NCBI GenBank assembly: GCA_021823165.1
Contig: JAKAOS010000009.1
Coordinates: forward strand, 1 to 33,650
Length of the DNA stretch: 33,650 nucleotides
From: Actinomycetes bacterium
GTDB lineage: Bacteria > Actinomycetota > Acidimicrobiia > Acidimicrobiales > JAKAOS01
Reading direction: 5' to 3'
Under the pieces are notes generated by a model. It worked only from the letters and a program-made list of their open reading frames with translations. It was not told where the DNA came from and made no database searches. Position 1 is the stretch's first letter; the number at the start of each line of letters is the position of its first letter. This document shows, piece by piece, positions 9,001 through 16,953 of the stretch. The position numbers and the translations under genes are program-made.

Positions 9001-10248
9001 TTAGGAGCCTTGTTGGTTGCCTGTGTTTGGGGCTGCGGAGCTGTTCGCCTCGTCCAGGGAGAAGTCTGGAGCGGTCTCCATGCCAGAGCGCCAGACCGAT
9101 CGAGCGATGACCTTGGAGTGGTCCACCCGATGGCGGTAGTGCTGGGCGATCTCGGTGGATTCCTCCAAGAGGCGATCCGACATGGGCGTGGGCTCCAGGC
9201 CAAGAGCCAAGAAGCGGTCCGAGGACACCACCAGGCTGTTTTCGACCGCCTCTCTCCTGGGGTTGGGGAGATGGGCGATCTTCGCCCCGGTCAGCCCGGC
9301 AACCAGCTCCGCCAGATCCTCCACCCGGTGACACTCGGTTACCTGGTTGAATACCGACGGGCGTTCCCCCGGGTCGGGCGGGTTGTCCAGGGCCAGCTCG
9401 ATGCAGCGCACGGTGTCGGTGATGTGGATGAAAGCGCGGGTCTGGCCTCCTGTGCCATGCACGGTGAGGGGGTGACCTATGGCCGCCTGCATTAGGAAGC
9501 GATTGAGGACGGTGCCATAGTCGCCGTCGTAGTCGAAGCGGTTTATCAGGCGCTCGTCCTGCACGGTCTGTGGAGTCTGTGTTCCCCACACGATGCCCTG
9601 GTGCAAGTCGGTTATCCGCAGCTGGTCATTGGCGGCGTAGAAGGCGAACAGCAGCTGGTCCAGGGCCTTGGTGGTGTGGTAGACGGAGCCGGTCTTTGTC
9701 GGGTGAAGAATTTCCCGCTCTATGTCGCCCTCAGGTGTTGGGATCTTGACGGTGAGATAGCCCTCGGGAATGGGCGAGGACTGGCCATGCCAGTCGTAGC
9801 CATAGACACCCATGGTGCCGAGGTGGACCACCGCGGCATCCAGCCCCACTGCCACCAGAGCCGTCAGAAGGTTGTGGGTGCCACGCACGTTGTTGTCGAC
9901 CGTGTAGCGCTTGGCCCCGGGGTTGCGCATCGAATAGGGGGCCGAGCGCTGCTCGGCAAAGTGCACAACGGCGTCGGGTTGCAGATCCTGGAGAATCCCG
10001 ACCAGGCGGTCGTACTCGGTGGCAATATCGGCCTTGACGAAGCCGATCTCTTTGCCGGAGACCTCTTTCCACGCCCTAAGGCGCTCTCCCATGGGCCTGA
10101 TCGGCGTGAGGGACTCGACCTCCAGTTCCAAGTCGATCGCCCTCCGGCTGAGGTTGTCGACAATGGTGACTTGGTGTCCGAGATCTGAGAGATGCAGGCT
10201 GGTGGGCCAACCGCAGAAGCCGTCTCCGCCAAGCACAAGGATCTTCAT
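9001..10248 (-). CDS. sqdB: UDP-sulfoquinovose synthase (SQD1/SqdB-like)
   Basis: MKILVLGGDGFCGWPTSLHLSDLGHQV; VHFAEQRSAPYSM; HLGTMGVYGYD; VYHTTKALD (YxxxK); NRFDYDGDYGTVLNRFLMQAAIGHPLTVHGTGGQTRAFIHITDTVRC; PNPRREAVE. Start revised to MKIL at 10248. Confidence 0.93.
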   Translation of the reverse strand: MKILVLGGDGFCGWPTSLHLSDLGHQVTIVDNLSRRAIDLELEVESLTPIRPMGERLRAWKEVSGKEIGFVKADIATEYDRLVGILQDLQPDAVVHFAEQRSAPYSMRNPGAKRYTVDNNVRGTHNLLTALVAVGLDAAVVHLGTMGVYGYDWHGQSSPIPEGYLTVKIPTPEGDIEREILHPTKTGSVYHTTKALDQLLFAFYAANDQLRITDLHQGIVWGTQTPQTVQDERLINRFDYDGDYGTVLNRFLMQAAIGHPLTVHGTGGQTRAFIHITDTVRCIELALDNPPDPGERPSVFNQVTECHRVEDLAELVAGLTGAKIAHLPNPRREAVENSLVVSSDRFLALGLEPTPMSDRLLEESTEIAQHYRHRVDHSKVIARSVWRSGMETAPDFSLDEANSSAAPNTGNQQGS

Positions 10249-10528
10249 TTGGATTCCCATCCCGCGTCGCCGCACGCAGAGATGGCGTGGGAACGCGTTA
10301 ACGCGCTGTCGGGGCATTACGCCGCTGTTTGATCGCCGGTTAGCTTAGCCCATTTCACCGGCGAGGCGCCTGATGGTGAGCTGTGTAGGGTCCCAGCCCA
10401 AGTGGGGGGCCTGAGGCCCTGGGAACTGTGAGCGATGCGGCCAAAGACGGTGGAGCCTCTGCCCGGTCGTGGTCCGAGCCGGATAAGCGGGTGAATTCCT
10501 GCACCCCTCCGGCCATAACCCCCCCCTG

Positions 10529-10534
10529 TATAAT
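10529..10534 (+). promoter_or_regulatory. Candidate -10 element TATAAT upstream of the CPTC membrane protein
   Basis: Perfect TATAAT. No good -35 match seen at 16-18 bp spacing. Confidence 0.5.
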
Positions 10535-10542
10535 GCGTGTGT

Positions 10543-10558
10543 CATGCCAACTGGCATG
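10543..10558. promoter_or_regulatory. Candidate operator palindrome CATGCCA-AC-TGGCATG
   Basis: Perfect 7-bp inverted repeat with 2-bp spacer, beginning 8 bp after TATAAT, where the transcription start would fall. Confidence 0.6.
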
Positions 10559-10585
10559 GAAATGTGTTTGATCACAGGGGGAAAT

Positions 10586-11110
10586 ATGCAGGTCGTGAAG
10601 TTGTTGCGCGAGCCAAAGCGGTTAGCACTTGTCTTCGCTGTTGCAGTACCAATGTTCCTCATATACGGAATATTGGATGCGAGGGGTGGCCCTCATACCA
10701 ATCTTTTTGGCCCCAAGGTCTTTTCTCCCACGATGCTCATGCACAAAGACGGTGTTGCGCTCTTCGTGGCCGACCTGGTTTTTGACGCGTTGCTTGCCCT
10801 GGCCAACGGTGCATTGGTGGCAGCCATAGTGGGGACGCGCACCTCGAAGGGGGGACGTTTCGGCGTGGCAGGGTCGCTCGTGGTGGCCGGTGCCACTTTC
10901 GGGTGCCCCACCTGCACCGTGCCCCTTGCCGGCAGCCTCGGAGCCAGCGTCTTTGCATCCACTCTTCCCTTGGGCGGCATCGAGTTCAAGCTCTTTGCAA
11001 TGGTGATCGTGGGACTTGCTTTTTGGTCGCTGGAGCGCCGATTGGGCCGGGTCTCTGCTGAAGGCTGCAGCGTGCCATCCCAGGGCGCCAAGGCGACTGC
11101 GCATAGCTAG
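10586..11110 (+). CDS. Integral membrane protein with intramembrane CPTC (CxxC) motif
   Basis: Start revised to ATG 10586 (MQVVKLLREPKRLAL) preceded by AGGGGG. Four to five hydrophobic segments; motif AGATFGCPTCTVPLAGSLG. Confidence 0.75.
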   Translation: MQVVKLLREPKRLALVFAVAVPMFLIYGILDARGGPHTNLFGPKVFSPTMLMHKDGVALFVADLVFDALLALANGALVAAIVGTRTSKGGRFGVAGSLVVAGATFGCPTCTVPLAGSLGASVFASTLPLGGIEFKLFAMVIVGLAFWSLERRLGRVSAEGCSVPSQGAKATAHS

Positions 11111-11264
11111 GCAGACAGGCGGGGGTCCGCCGCGCGGGGACCATCGTCTGGTACCCTGCTCCGGTGTCCCAAGGCTCCTTTCTGCGCTGTTTGGACCCGT
11201 CGAAGCCTTTCGTGCGGGAACGGGGCAGGATTGAGTTTCGTCCCTCGTGGGCAAAGGTGCAGCA

Positions 11265-11516
11265 ATGATGTTTTTGGCGACATCCGTAGGCCTCGGGCAA
11301 CTCCAAGGCACCTGGGCCATCGACGCGGTCCTCGTGGGCCTGGTGCCGGTGAGCTTGGCATTGGTGGTATCGCTGCTGTTCTTGCTTGCCAGGGTGGAGC
11401 GGTGGGTCGAAGCGGCCCCCGCTCCGCTTCCCAACCCGATTGCCGAAGTCGAGGCCAACGTCGAGGCCGAACTCGCAGGGGCCGTCAACCCCGAGTTCAC
11501 CAGCGCTCTTTCCTGA
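11265..11516 (+). CDS. Small membrane protein with acidic C-terminal tail
   Basis: ATG 11265 with AAAGGTG upstream; one to two hydrophobic helices, then RVERWVEAAPAPLPNPIAEVEANVEAELAG. Confidence 0.5.
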   Translation: MMFLATSVGLGQLQGTWAIDAVLVGLVPVSLALVVSLLFLLARVERWVEAAPAPLPNPIAEVEANVEAELAGAVNPEFTSALS

Positions 11517-11535
11517 GAAGCCAGGGACCGAACTC

Positions 11536-12444
11536 CTAGCCTCCTCTGGCCCCGAAGGACGGCCAGGCGCCCTTTCGGGTGACCGAGTGACTGGCGGCCA
11601 CGACCGCCTTTTCGACCGCCGCCGCAACAAGGGCTGGAGAAAGGTCCTGGGCGTCGCTGTCGACAGCGAGGAAAGCGGCCAGGGCCCCCACGAACATGTC
11701 TCCGGCCCCGGTGGTGTCCACCGCCTCCACCTTGGGTGCACCCTGGATCCAGGCCTGTCCCGCCACAGCTGCTGCAGCCCCGCCCGGGCCGAGGGTCACC
11801 ACGGCCACCTTTGGGCCGGCCTCGCATAGCTGTTGCGCCATGGCGAGGGGATCGGCCAGCCCCGGTTCACCGAGCAGCGTCGCGGCCTCGATCTCGTTGA
11901 CAACCAAGATGTCCACCTTTCCCAACAGCCCGGGCGGGGCTGTCACTGCGGGTGCCGCATTCAGCAACACCAACGTCTGGGGCCCGGCGGCTGATATGGC
12001 GGCCGCCACAGCGGCTATTGGAACCTCGAGCTGGGAGACGATCACCGCTGCATCCACCGAGCCTGCGGCGAGGATGTCGGCTTCTATCTCCTCCATTTGG
12101 CCACCGGCACCCGGCGCGACGATGATGGAGTTTTCGGCGTCGGGGGTCACCTCCACGATTGCCACGCCGGTGTGGGAGTCGGTTTGGCGAATGTGGGAGA
12201 CCCCGATGTTCTCGCCTGCCAACAGGGCCACGAGTTCGGTCCCCTGGTGGTCGTTGCCGACCCGACCCACGAGTTCGACCCGGGCCCCCATGCGGGCGGC
12301 GGCTACTGCCTGGTTTGCCCCCTTGCCTCCGGGGCCGAGGCGGAATGTGGCTCCACTTACGGTCTCCCCGGCCTGGGGACGGTGGGAGACCTCGAGGATG
12401 TAATCCTGGTTGATCGATCCAAACACCAGAACGTGCCCCGTCAC
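11536..12444 (-). CDS. rbsK: Ribokinase-like PfkB family sugar kinase
   Basis: VFGSINQDYI...GGKGANQAVAAARMGA...DTTGAGDMFVGALAAFLA; start overlaps the stop of the upstream permease gene. Confidence 0.88.
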   Translation of the reverse strand: MTGHVLVFGSINQDYILEVSHRPQAGETVSGATFRLGPGGKGANQAVAAARMGARVELVGRVGNDHQGTELVALLAGENIGVSHIRQTDSHTGVAIVEVTPDAENSIIVAPGAGGQMEEIEADILAAGSVDAAVIVSQLEVPIAAVAAAISAAGPQTLVLLNAAPAVTAPPGLLGKVDILVVNEIEAATLLGEPGLADPLAMAQQLCEAGPKVAVVTLGPGGAAAAVAGQAWIQGAPKVEAVDTTGAGDMFVGALAAFLAVDSDAQDLSPALVAAAVEKAVVAASHSVTRKGAWPSFGARGG

Positions 12445-13478
12445 TTGACCGATTCGCCTCCCCGAGCCTGCAGGCCAGCGACGACTAGGACCACCGCCAC
12501 AAAGACGTATTCGTACAGCGATGGGAGTCCCAGAAGTACAATGACATCATTGATCACACCTATTAGGAGAGCGCCCAAGGCTGCCCCGACAATGGTGCCC
12601 CTGCCTCCAGTGAAGGGGATGCCACCGAGAATCACCGCGGCAATCGCCTCCAGCGAGTAGCCCTGAGCGGTGAGGGGGTAGATGGCTCCCTGCCAGGCCG
12701 TGATCGTGATGCCCGCGACTGCCGCCAAGAGTGCCGACGCCGCAAAGACCCCGACCTTGATGGCGCCGGCCTTCACCCCTACCCGCCTGGCACTGGTTTC
12801 ATTGGAACCCACGGCTCGCAGGCGCAGCCCGAGGGGAGTAAAGGAAACCAGAATCTGGGCGGCAAGGACGATCCCAATGGCGATGATCGCCAGGTCCGAT
12901 AGGCCGAAGATGTTTCCCGAAAGTCCCTCGAACCCAAAATTCCTCGGTGGTGTGTGGCTGTCGGGGCTGATGTAGGCGCCGCCGTGGAGCAACAAGGCAA
13001 CACCACGCATGCCCCAGTAGGTGCCCAGAGTGACAATGAAAGATGGGATGTGCACATAGGAGACCAGCCATCCGATCAGCGTGCCAAGTGCCAATGCTGC
13101 AGCCAGGGTTATCAGCACCGCAGCCGTTCCGCCCATGCCATGTAGGACCGTTAGCCAGCCCGCGAACATGCCGGCGCTGGCCAGGACACTTTCCACCCCC
13201 AAATCGATGGACCCTGCAAGGATCACAAAGGACTCGCCAACGGTCGCTACGACCAAGAAGGAAGAGCTGACCACGAGGGCCCCGAGATTGCTCGGGCGCA
13301 GGAAGGCTGGAGATGCCCACGATGCCAGGGCAGATGCTGCCAGCAAGAAGATTACGGGCCGGCGCAGGGACCCCTCGGGGCCCCCTAACTGGCCGATGAT
13401 CCGGCGCCACCCCCACCCCTGGGACCGGGAGGGTTCGCGCCCATGTTGCGCGGGCTTGCCCCTAAGCACCGCGGCCAT
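12441..13478 (-). CDS. CUT2 sugar ABC transporter permease (RbsC/FrcC-like)
   Basis: Hydrophobic; GFAASALLAAVAGI-type motif (VFAASALLAAVAGITITAWQG) and EAIAAVILGGIPFTGGRGTIVGAALGALLIGVINDVIVLLG. Confidence 0.92.
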   Translation of the reverse strand: MAAVLRGKPAQHGREPSRSQGWGWRRIIGQLGGPEGSLRRPVIFLLAASALASWASPAFLRPSNLGALVVSSSFLVVATVGESFVILAGSIDLGVESVLASAGMFAGWLTVLHGMGGTAAVLITLAAALALGTLIGWLVSYVHIPSFIVTLGTYWGMRGVALLLHGGAYISPDSHTPPRNFGFEGLSGNIFGLSDLAIIAIGIVLAAQILVSFTPLGLRLRAVGSNETSARRVGVKAGAIKVGVFAASALLAAVAGITITAWQGAIYPLTAQGYSLEAIAAVILGGIPFTGGRGTIVGAALGALLIGVINDVIVLLGLPSLYEYVFVAVVLVVAGLQARGGESVK

Positions 13479-14245
13479 CAGCTGTAGGTGCCGAACATGA
13501 GATGCGCCAGTGTCCCGACATCCAATCCCTTGGTGCTCCGAAAATGCGCCAGGCGTCCCGCCGCAAGGACCGCCACCCTGTTGCAGACCCTGAGAACGTC
13601 CTCCAGGCGGTGGCTTATGAGCACCACGGTCTTTCCCTGTGCTTGTAGGTTGCTTATCAGCTGCAATACCTCCTCGGCCTTTGCTGCCGAAACCGCGGCT
13701 GTGGGTTCGTCCATGAGCAGGATCTCCCGATCGAAAAGGAGCGCTCTGGCAACCGCCACCAGCTGGCGCTCGCCCCCGGAGATTTCCGATACGAGATCTG
13801 TCGGAGCAACAGAGGCTCCCAGGCGTTCGAGGACGGCGGACGCCTCCTTTCGCATTGACCGCACGTCGAGAAAAGGTCCGCGGCGCAACTCCTGGCCGAG
13901 GAAGAGGTTTTCCCAGACTGTCAAATCTGAGGCCACCGCCAGGTCTTGATAGATCATCTCGACGTGTAGACGCTTGCGGGAGTGAGCCGGAGAAGAGATT
14001 GAAACCCGCTTTCCACGATAGAAAATGGCGCCCCGGTCGGGTTGGCGATAGCCGGTGAGCAGGGAGAGCAGCGTCGACTTTCCCGCACCGTTGTCGCCAA
14101 CCAGGCCGAGGACTTCGTTCTCCGCAACTTGCAGCGTGACGCCGTCAAGGGCCGTGATGGCTCCGAAGGATTTAGAGAGATCCCGAATTTCGATGATTGG
14201 TTCACTGCCCCTGAGCGCGCTCGATTCGTGTCCGTCGGACTCCAC
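13478..14245 (-). CDS. CUT2 sugar ABC transporter ATP-binding protein, single NBD
   Basis: Walker A GDNGAGKST, signature ISGGERQLVAVARALL, Walker B ILLMDEPTAAV, H-loop ISHRLEDV. Confidence 0.93.
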   Translation of the reverse strand: MESDGHESSALRGSEPIIEIRDLSKSFGAITALDGVTLQVAENEVLGLVGDNGAGKSTLLSLLTGYRQPDRGAIFYRGKRVSISSPAHSRKRLHVEMIYQDLAVASDLTVWENLFLGQELRRGPFLDVRSMRKEASAVLERLGASVAPTDLVSEISGGERQLVAVARALLFDREILLMDEPTAAVSAAKAEEVLQLISNLQAQGKTVVLISHRLEDVLRVCNRVAVLAAGRLAHFRSTKGLDVGTLAHLMFGTYS

Positions 14246-14254
14246 GTGATCGGC

Positions 14255-15319
14255 CTAGTTGCTGGGGTAGGGAGATGAGGTGCCATAGGGCAAGGGGGGA
14301 ACCGTCGACGGCGTACCCCATGCCGAGATGCCGGCAACGTTGGCCTTGGTGACGGCAGTCATGGGAATGGTGACATTACCGCCCGGGAAGGTGCTGGCCG
14401 GGGGCTTGATGTGGTGCGCCAGGTAGTTGTCCATCGCTTCGACAGCCCAGAATGCCTCGACAAAGGGGGAGTGGCTCACGGTTGCCACCTGTGTCCCCGA
14501 AGCTATGGCGGAGAGACTTTCCGGCTGGGCATCCGCTCCGACAATCCCAACCGTGGTCCCGGGCGTTATGGAATGTGCTTTGAATGCATTGATGGCGCCC
14601 AGCGCCATTGCATCGTTGCCCGCGATGACGAGCTGAATATTAGTGCTTTTAGCCAGCTCTGTGTTCATCAGGCTTTGCGCTGTTGCCGTGTCAAAATTGG
14701 CGGATTGGGATAGCACAACCTTGACCGATCCGCTTGCCACATAGGGGGCAAGGGCCTCGGTGGCTCCCTTGAGGCGGTCTATGGCGGTGCTGGACCCTAC
14801 GGTTCCCTGAAGGATCACCACATGCCAGGGTTTTGGCACGTGCCGACTTGCCAACCAGGACAGGCCGGCAGCGGCCTCCTTTTGGCCCAGGACTACGTCC
14901 TTGTCGCCGATGAAGGCAATACGAGCAGATGGAGAGGAAACGTCCCGGTCAATGGTGACCACCGGCACTCCCTGCGCCATGGCTTGGTTGGCAGCTGGAG
15001 TGACCGACGAGTCAATGGGGTTGAGGATGATGCCTTTGGCACCCGCGGCCACTGCCTCGTGAATGTCGGTAATTTCGGTAGAAGAGGAGCCATTTGCCGA
15101 CAGGATCTTGATCTTTAGGTTGGGGTAGTGCGCGGCAGCCTTCTGGATTCCCTGTGCCATTGGAGCAAAGTAGGGGGGTGTGTATCCCGTGAAGATGAAG
15201 TAGATGGTCTTGGGCGGAGATCCCGTGGCGGGCGACTTTGCCGAGCCGCAGGCAGAGAGTATTAGGCCGGCTAAGAGCGTTGTGGTGGCTGCAAAGCGTA
15301 TGGTTCTGCGGTTGGTCAT
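14255..15319 (-). CDS. CUT2 sugar ABC transporter substrate-binding lipoprotein (RbsB-like)
   Basis: Lipobox LILSACGSA; GAKGIILNPIDSSVTPAANQAMAQGVPVVTIDRDV; LVIAGNDAMALGAINAF. Confidence 0.92.
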   Translation of the reverse strand: MTNRRTIRFAATTTLLAGLILSACGSAKSPATGSPPKTIYFIFTGYTPPYFAPMAQGIQKAAAHYPNLKIKILSANGSSSTEITDIHEAVAAGAKGIILNPIDSSVTPAANQAMAQGVPVVTIDRDVSSPSARIAFIGDKDVVLGQKEAAAGLSWLASRHVPKPWHVVILQGTVGSSTAIDRLKGATEALAPYVASGSVKVVLSQSANFDTATAQSLMNTELAKSTNIQLVIAGNDAMALGAINAFKAHSITPGTTVGIVGADAQPESLSAIASGTQVATVSHSPFVEAFWAVEAMDNYLAHHIKPPASTFPGGNVTIPMTAVTKANVAGISAWGTPSTVPPLPYGTSSPYPSN

Positions 15320-15334
15320 TCCCGTCTCCTTTAT

Positions 15335-16399
15335 TCAAAAGCCTTGATTGGCCAACTTTGGGGGAGTGTTTTCTGCGGCGTTCTCTGCACAACCACAGGA
15401 GCCGCGCTTCACCAGCGACACAGCAAGGGTGTCTTCGGTCGGCTCCGTGGACCGGCCCGCAATCCGCTCCATCAGCCGAGCGACGGCATGGTGGCCCAGT
15501 ACGTGGATTGGTTGAGCCACTGTTGCCAAGCCCGGTGTAGTGAATCCGGCTGCAGTGATCCCGTCGAAGGCGACCAGTGCGACGTCATCAGGTATTTCAA
15601 GCCCACATTCCCATGCAGCCCGCATTGCTCCGATTGCCTGGGTATCGCTGGATATGAAAAGTGCCCCAGGTGTAACTTGTTGCTGAAACAGTTGCTTGGC
15701 TGCGCGGTAGCCTCCCGCCTCGTTGAAGGCACTTCTTATGAGCAACTCCGATCCCGAGGGCAGCCCGGCTTCGGCCAGTGCACGTGCCCAGCCCCGGTGG
15801 CGATCTGCGGAGGGTGTTACGTCGCTGGGTCCCGCGATGCATGCGACCGTGCCGTGGCCATGCTCTATCAGGTGCCTGGTGGCCATGTAGCCGCCTGACT
15901 CGTTGTCGGTGGTGATGGTCGCTGCCGGGACCGTCGGCAGTCGGCGGTCAATAACCACGACAGCTGCCCCGAGCTGGGAGAGTTCCATAATGCTTGCCGA
16001 AGCACTTCCCGTGCTCGCCAAAAGGACTCCTTCGACCCGGCTCTCGACGAAGGCCTTTAGATATGCCGTCTCCCGTGTCGGCTGATCGGAAGCATTGCCC
16101 ACCAAAAGGGTGTAGCCCGCTCGGTAGGAGGCGTCTTCGATTGCGTGTGCCAACTCGGCGAAAAAGGGGTTCGATGTATCGGGGACAACCAATCCCAGCG
16201 TGCGGCTCCGCTGGGCACGTAGCGCCCGGGCAAGGCCGTTGGGGCGGTAGCCGAGTTGTTCGATAGCCTCCAGCACCCTCTGCCTGGTGGCTGGGGCAAC
16301 CGGCCGGGGGCCTCCATTTACCACGTAGCTGACGACGGCCGCAGAGGTGCGTGCGAGCCGTGCCACTTCGTCCCTGGTGGCCTTCCGGTGCTGGGCCAT
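15335..16399 (-). CDS. LacI family transcriptional regulator
   Basis: N-terminal HTH KATRDEVARLARTSAAVVSYVVNGGPRPVAPATRQRVLEAIEQLGYRPNGLARALRAQRSRTLGLVVPDTSNPFFAELAHAIE. Start revised to MAQHRK (16399). Confidence 0.93.
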   Translation of the reverse strand: MAQHRKATRDEVARLARTSAAVVSYVVNGGPRPVAPATRQRVLEAIEQLGYRPNGLARALRAQRSRTLGLVVPDTSNPFFAELAHAIEDASYRAGYTLLVGNASDQPTRETAYLKAFVESRVEGVLLASTGSASASIMELSQLGAAVVVIDRRLPTVPAATITTDNESGGYMATRHLIEHGHGTVACIAGPSDVTPSADRHRGWARALAEAGLPSGSELLIRSAFNEAGGYRAAKQLFQQQVTPGALFISSDTQAIGAMRAAWECGLEIPDDVALVAFDGITAAGFTTPGLATVAQPIHVLGHHAVARLMERIAGRSTEPTEDTLAVSLVKRGSCGCAENAAENTPPKLANQGF

Positions 16400-16418
16400 A
16401 GAAAACCCCCTTCGCATG

Positions 16419-16446
16419 ATTCTACACCTGTAGACCTCTTGGACAA
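16419..16446 (-). promoter_or_regulatory. Candidate promoter for lacI and sugar operon with overlapping operator
   Basis: On the minus strand: TTGTCC (16446-16441), 16-bp spacer, TAGAAT (16424-16419), then AAGGGGG and ATG at 16399. Perfect inverted repeat TCTACA-CC-TGTAGA at 16421-16434 overlaps the -10 and spacer. Confidence 0.6.
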
Positions 16447-16804
16447 GGGAAACTCTCTATGCATAAGCGCCCGCACCCACCGGCTGCTGGTTGTCGGCGG
16501 CGCCTTCAGTATGGTCACACCCTTCGCGTGGCCGCCCGAGGAACTGGCTGTGCTTCTACCGCCCGAGGCGGCGTGACCCGGGAGCAGCAGTGACGAACTC
16601 GTTGCGGAGGAACTATCTGTTGCTTTGCCCCTGGCGGCAACTCCGAGGTCGATTTGCTGGCACGATTCACGGTTCGGGCGAGTCGGGTGACCCCGCTTTT
16701 ATGTCCTGGGTTCTCTTGGGCATCTCAGTGTCACCGCCCGGCTCCGCTCGCCCTTGGCCGACTCCAGTGCTCCCAGCGTGTTGCGGCTTAGGCATAAAGC
16801 CAGC

Positions 16805-16848
16805 TGACAACTGCGCCAAGCGCCTCTGGGTGCAGCGCTGGGCGGTCA
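16805..16848. terminator. Stem-loop downstream of the toroid membrane protein gene, possible terminator
   Basis: CGCCAAGCGC (16814-16823) pairs with GCGCTGGGCG (16835-16844) with one mismatch, flanked by TGAC/GTCA. No U-tract. Confidence 0.35.
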
Positions 16849-16953
16849 GTGGACAAGCGGCGGCTTTCCAGGACGTGTTCATACCGGCTGCCTCTGTTTT
16901 CAAAAGCGCCGATTTTGCAAATCTGTCCAGGGCTACGCTGCGCTGAGGGCTGG

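Noticed and set aside
10622-11827. 401-aa minus-strand ORF
   Set aside because: Antisense to the CPTC membrane protein, the small membrane protein and part of rbsK; Arg/Gly/Pro-rich shadow ORF.
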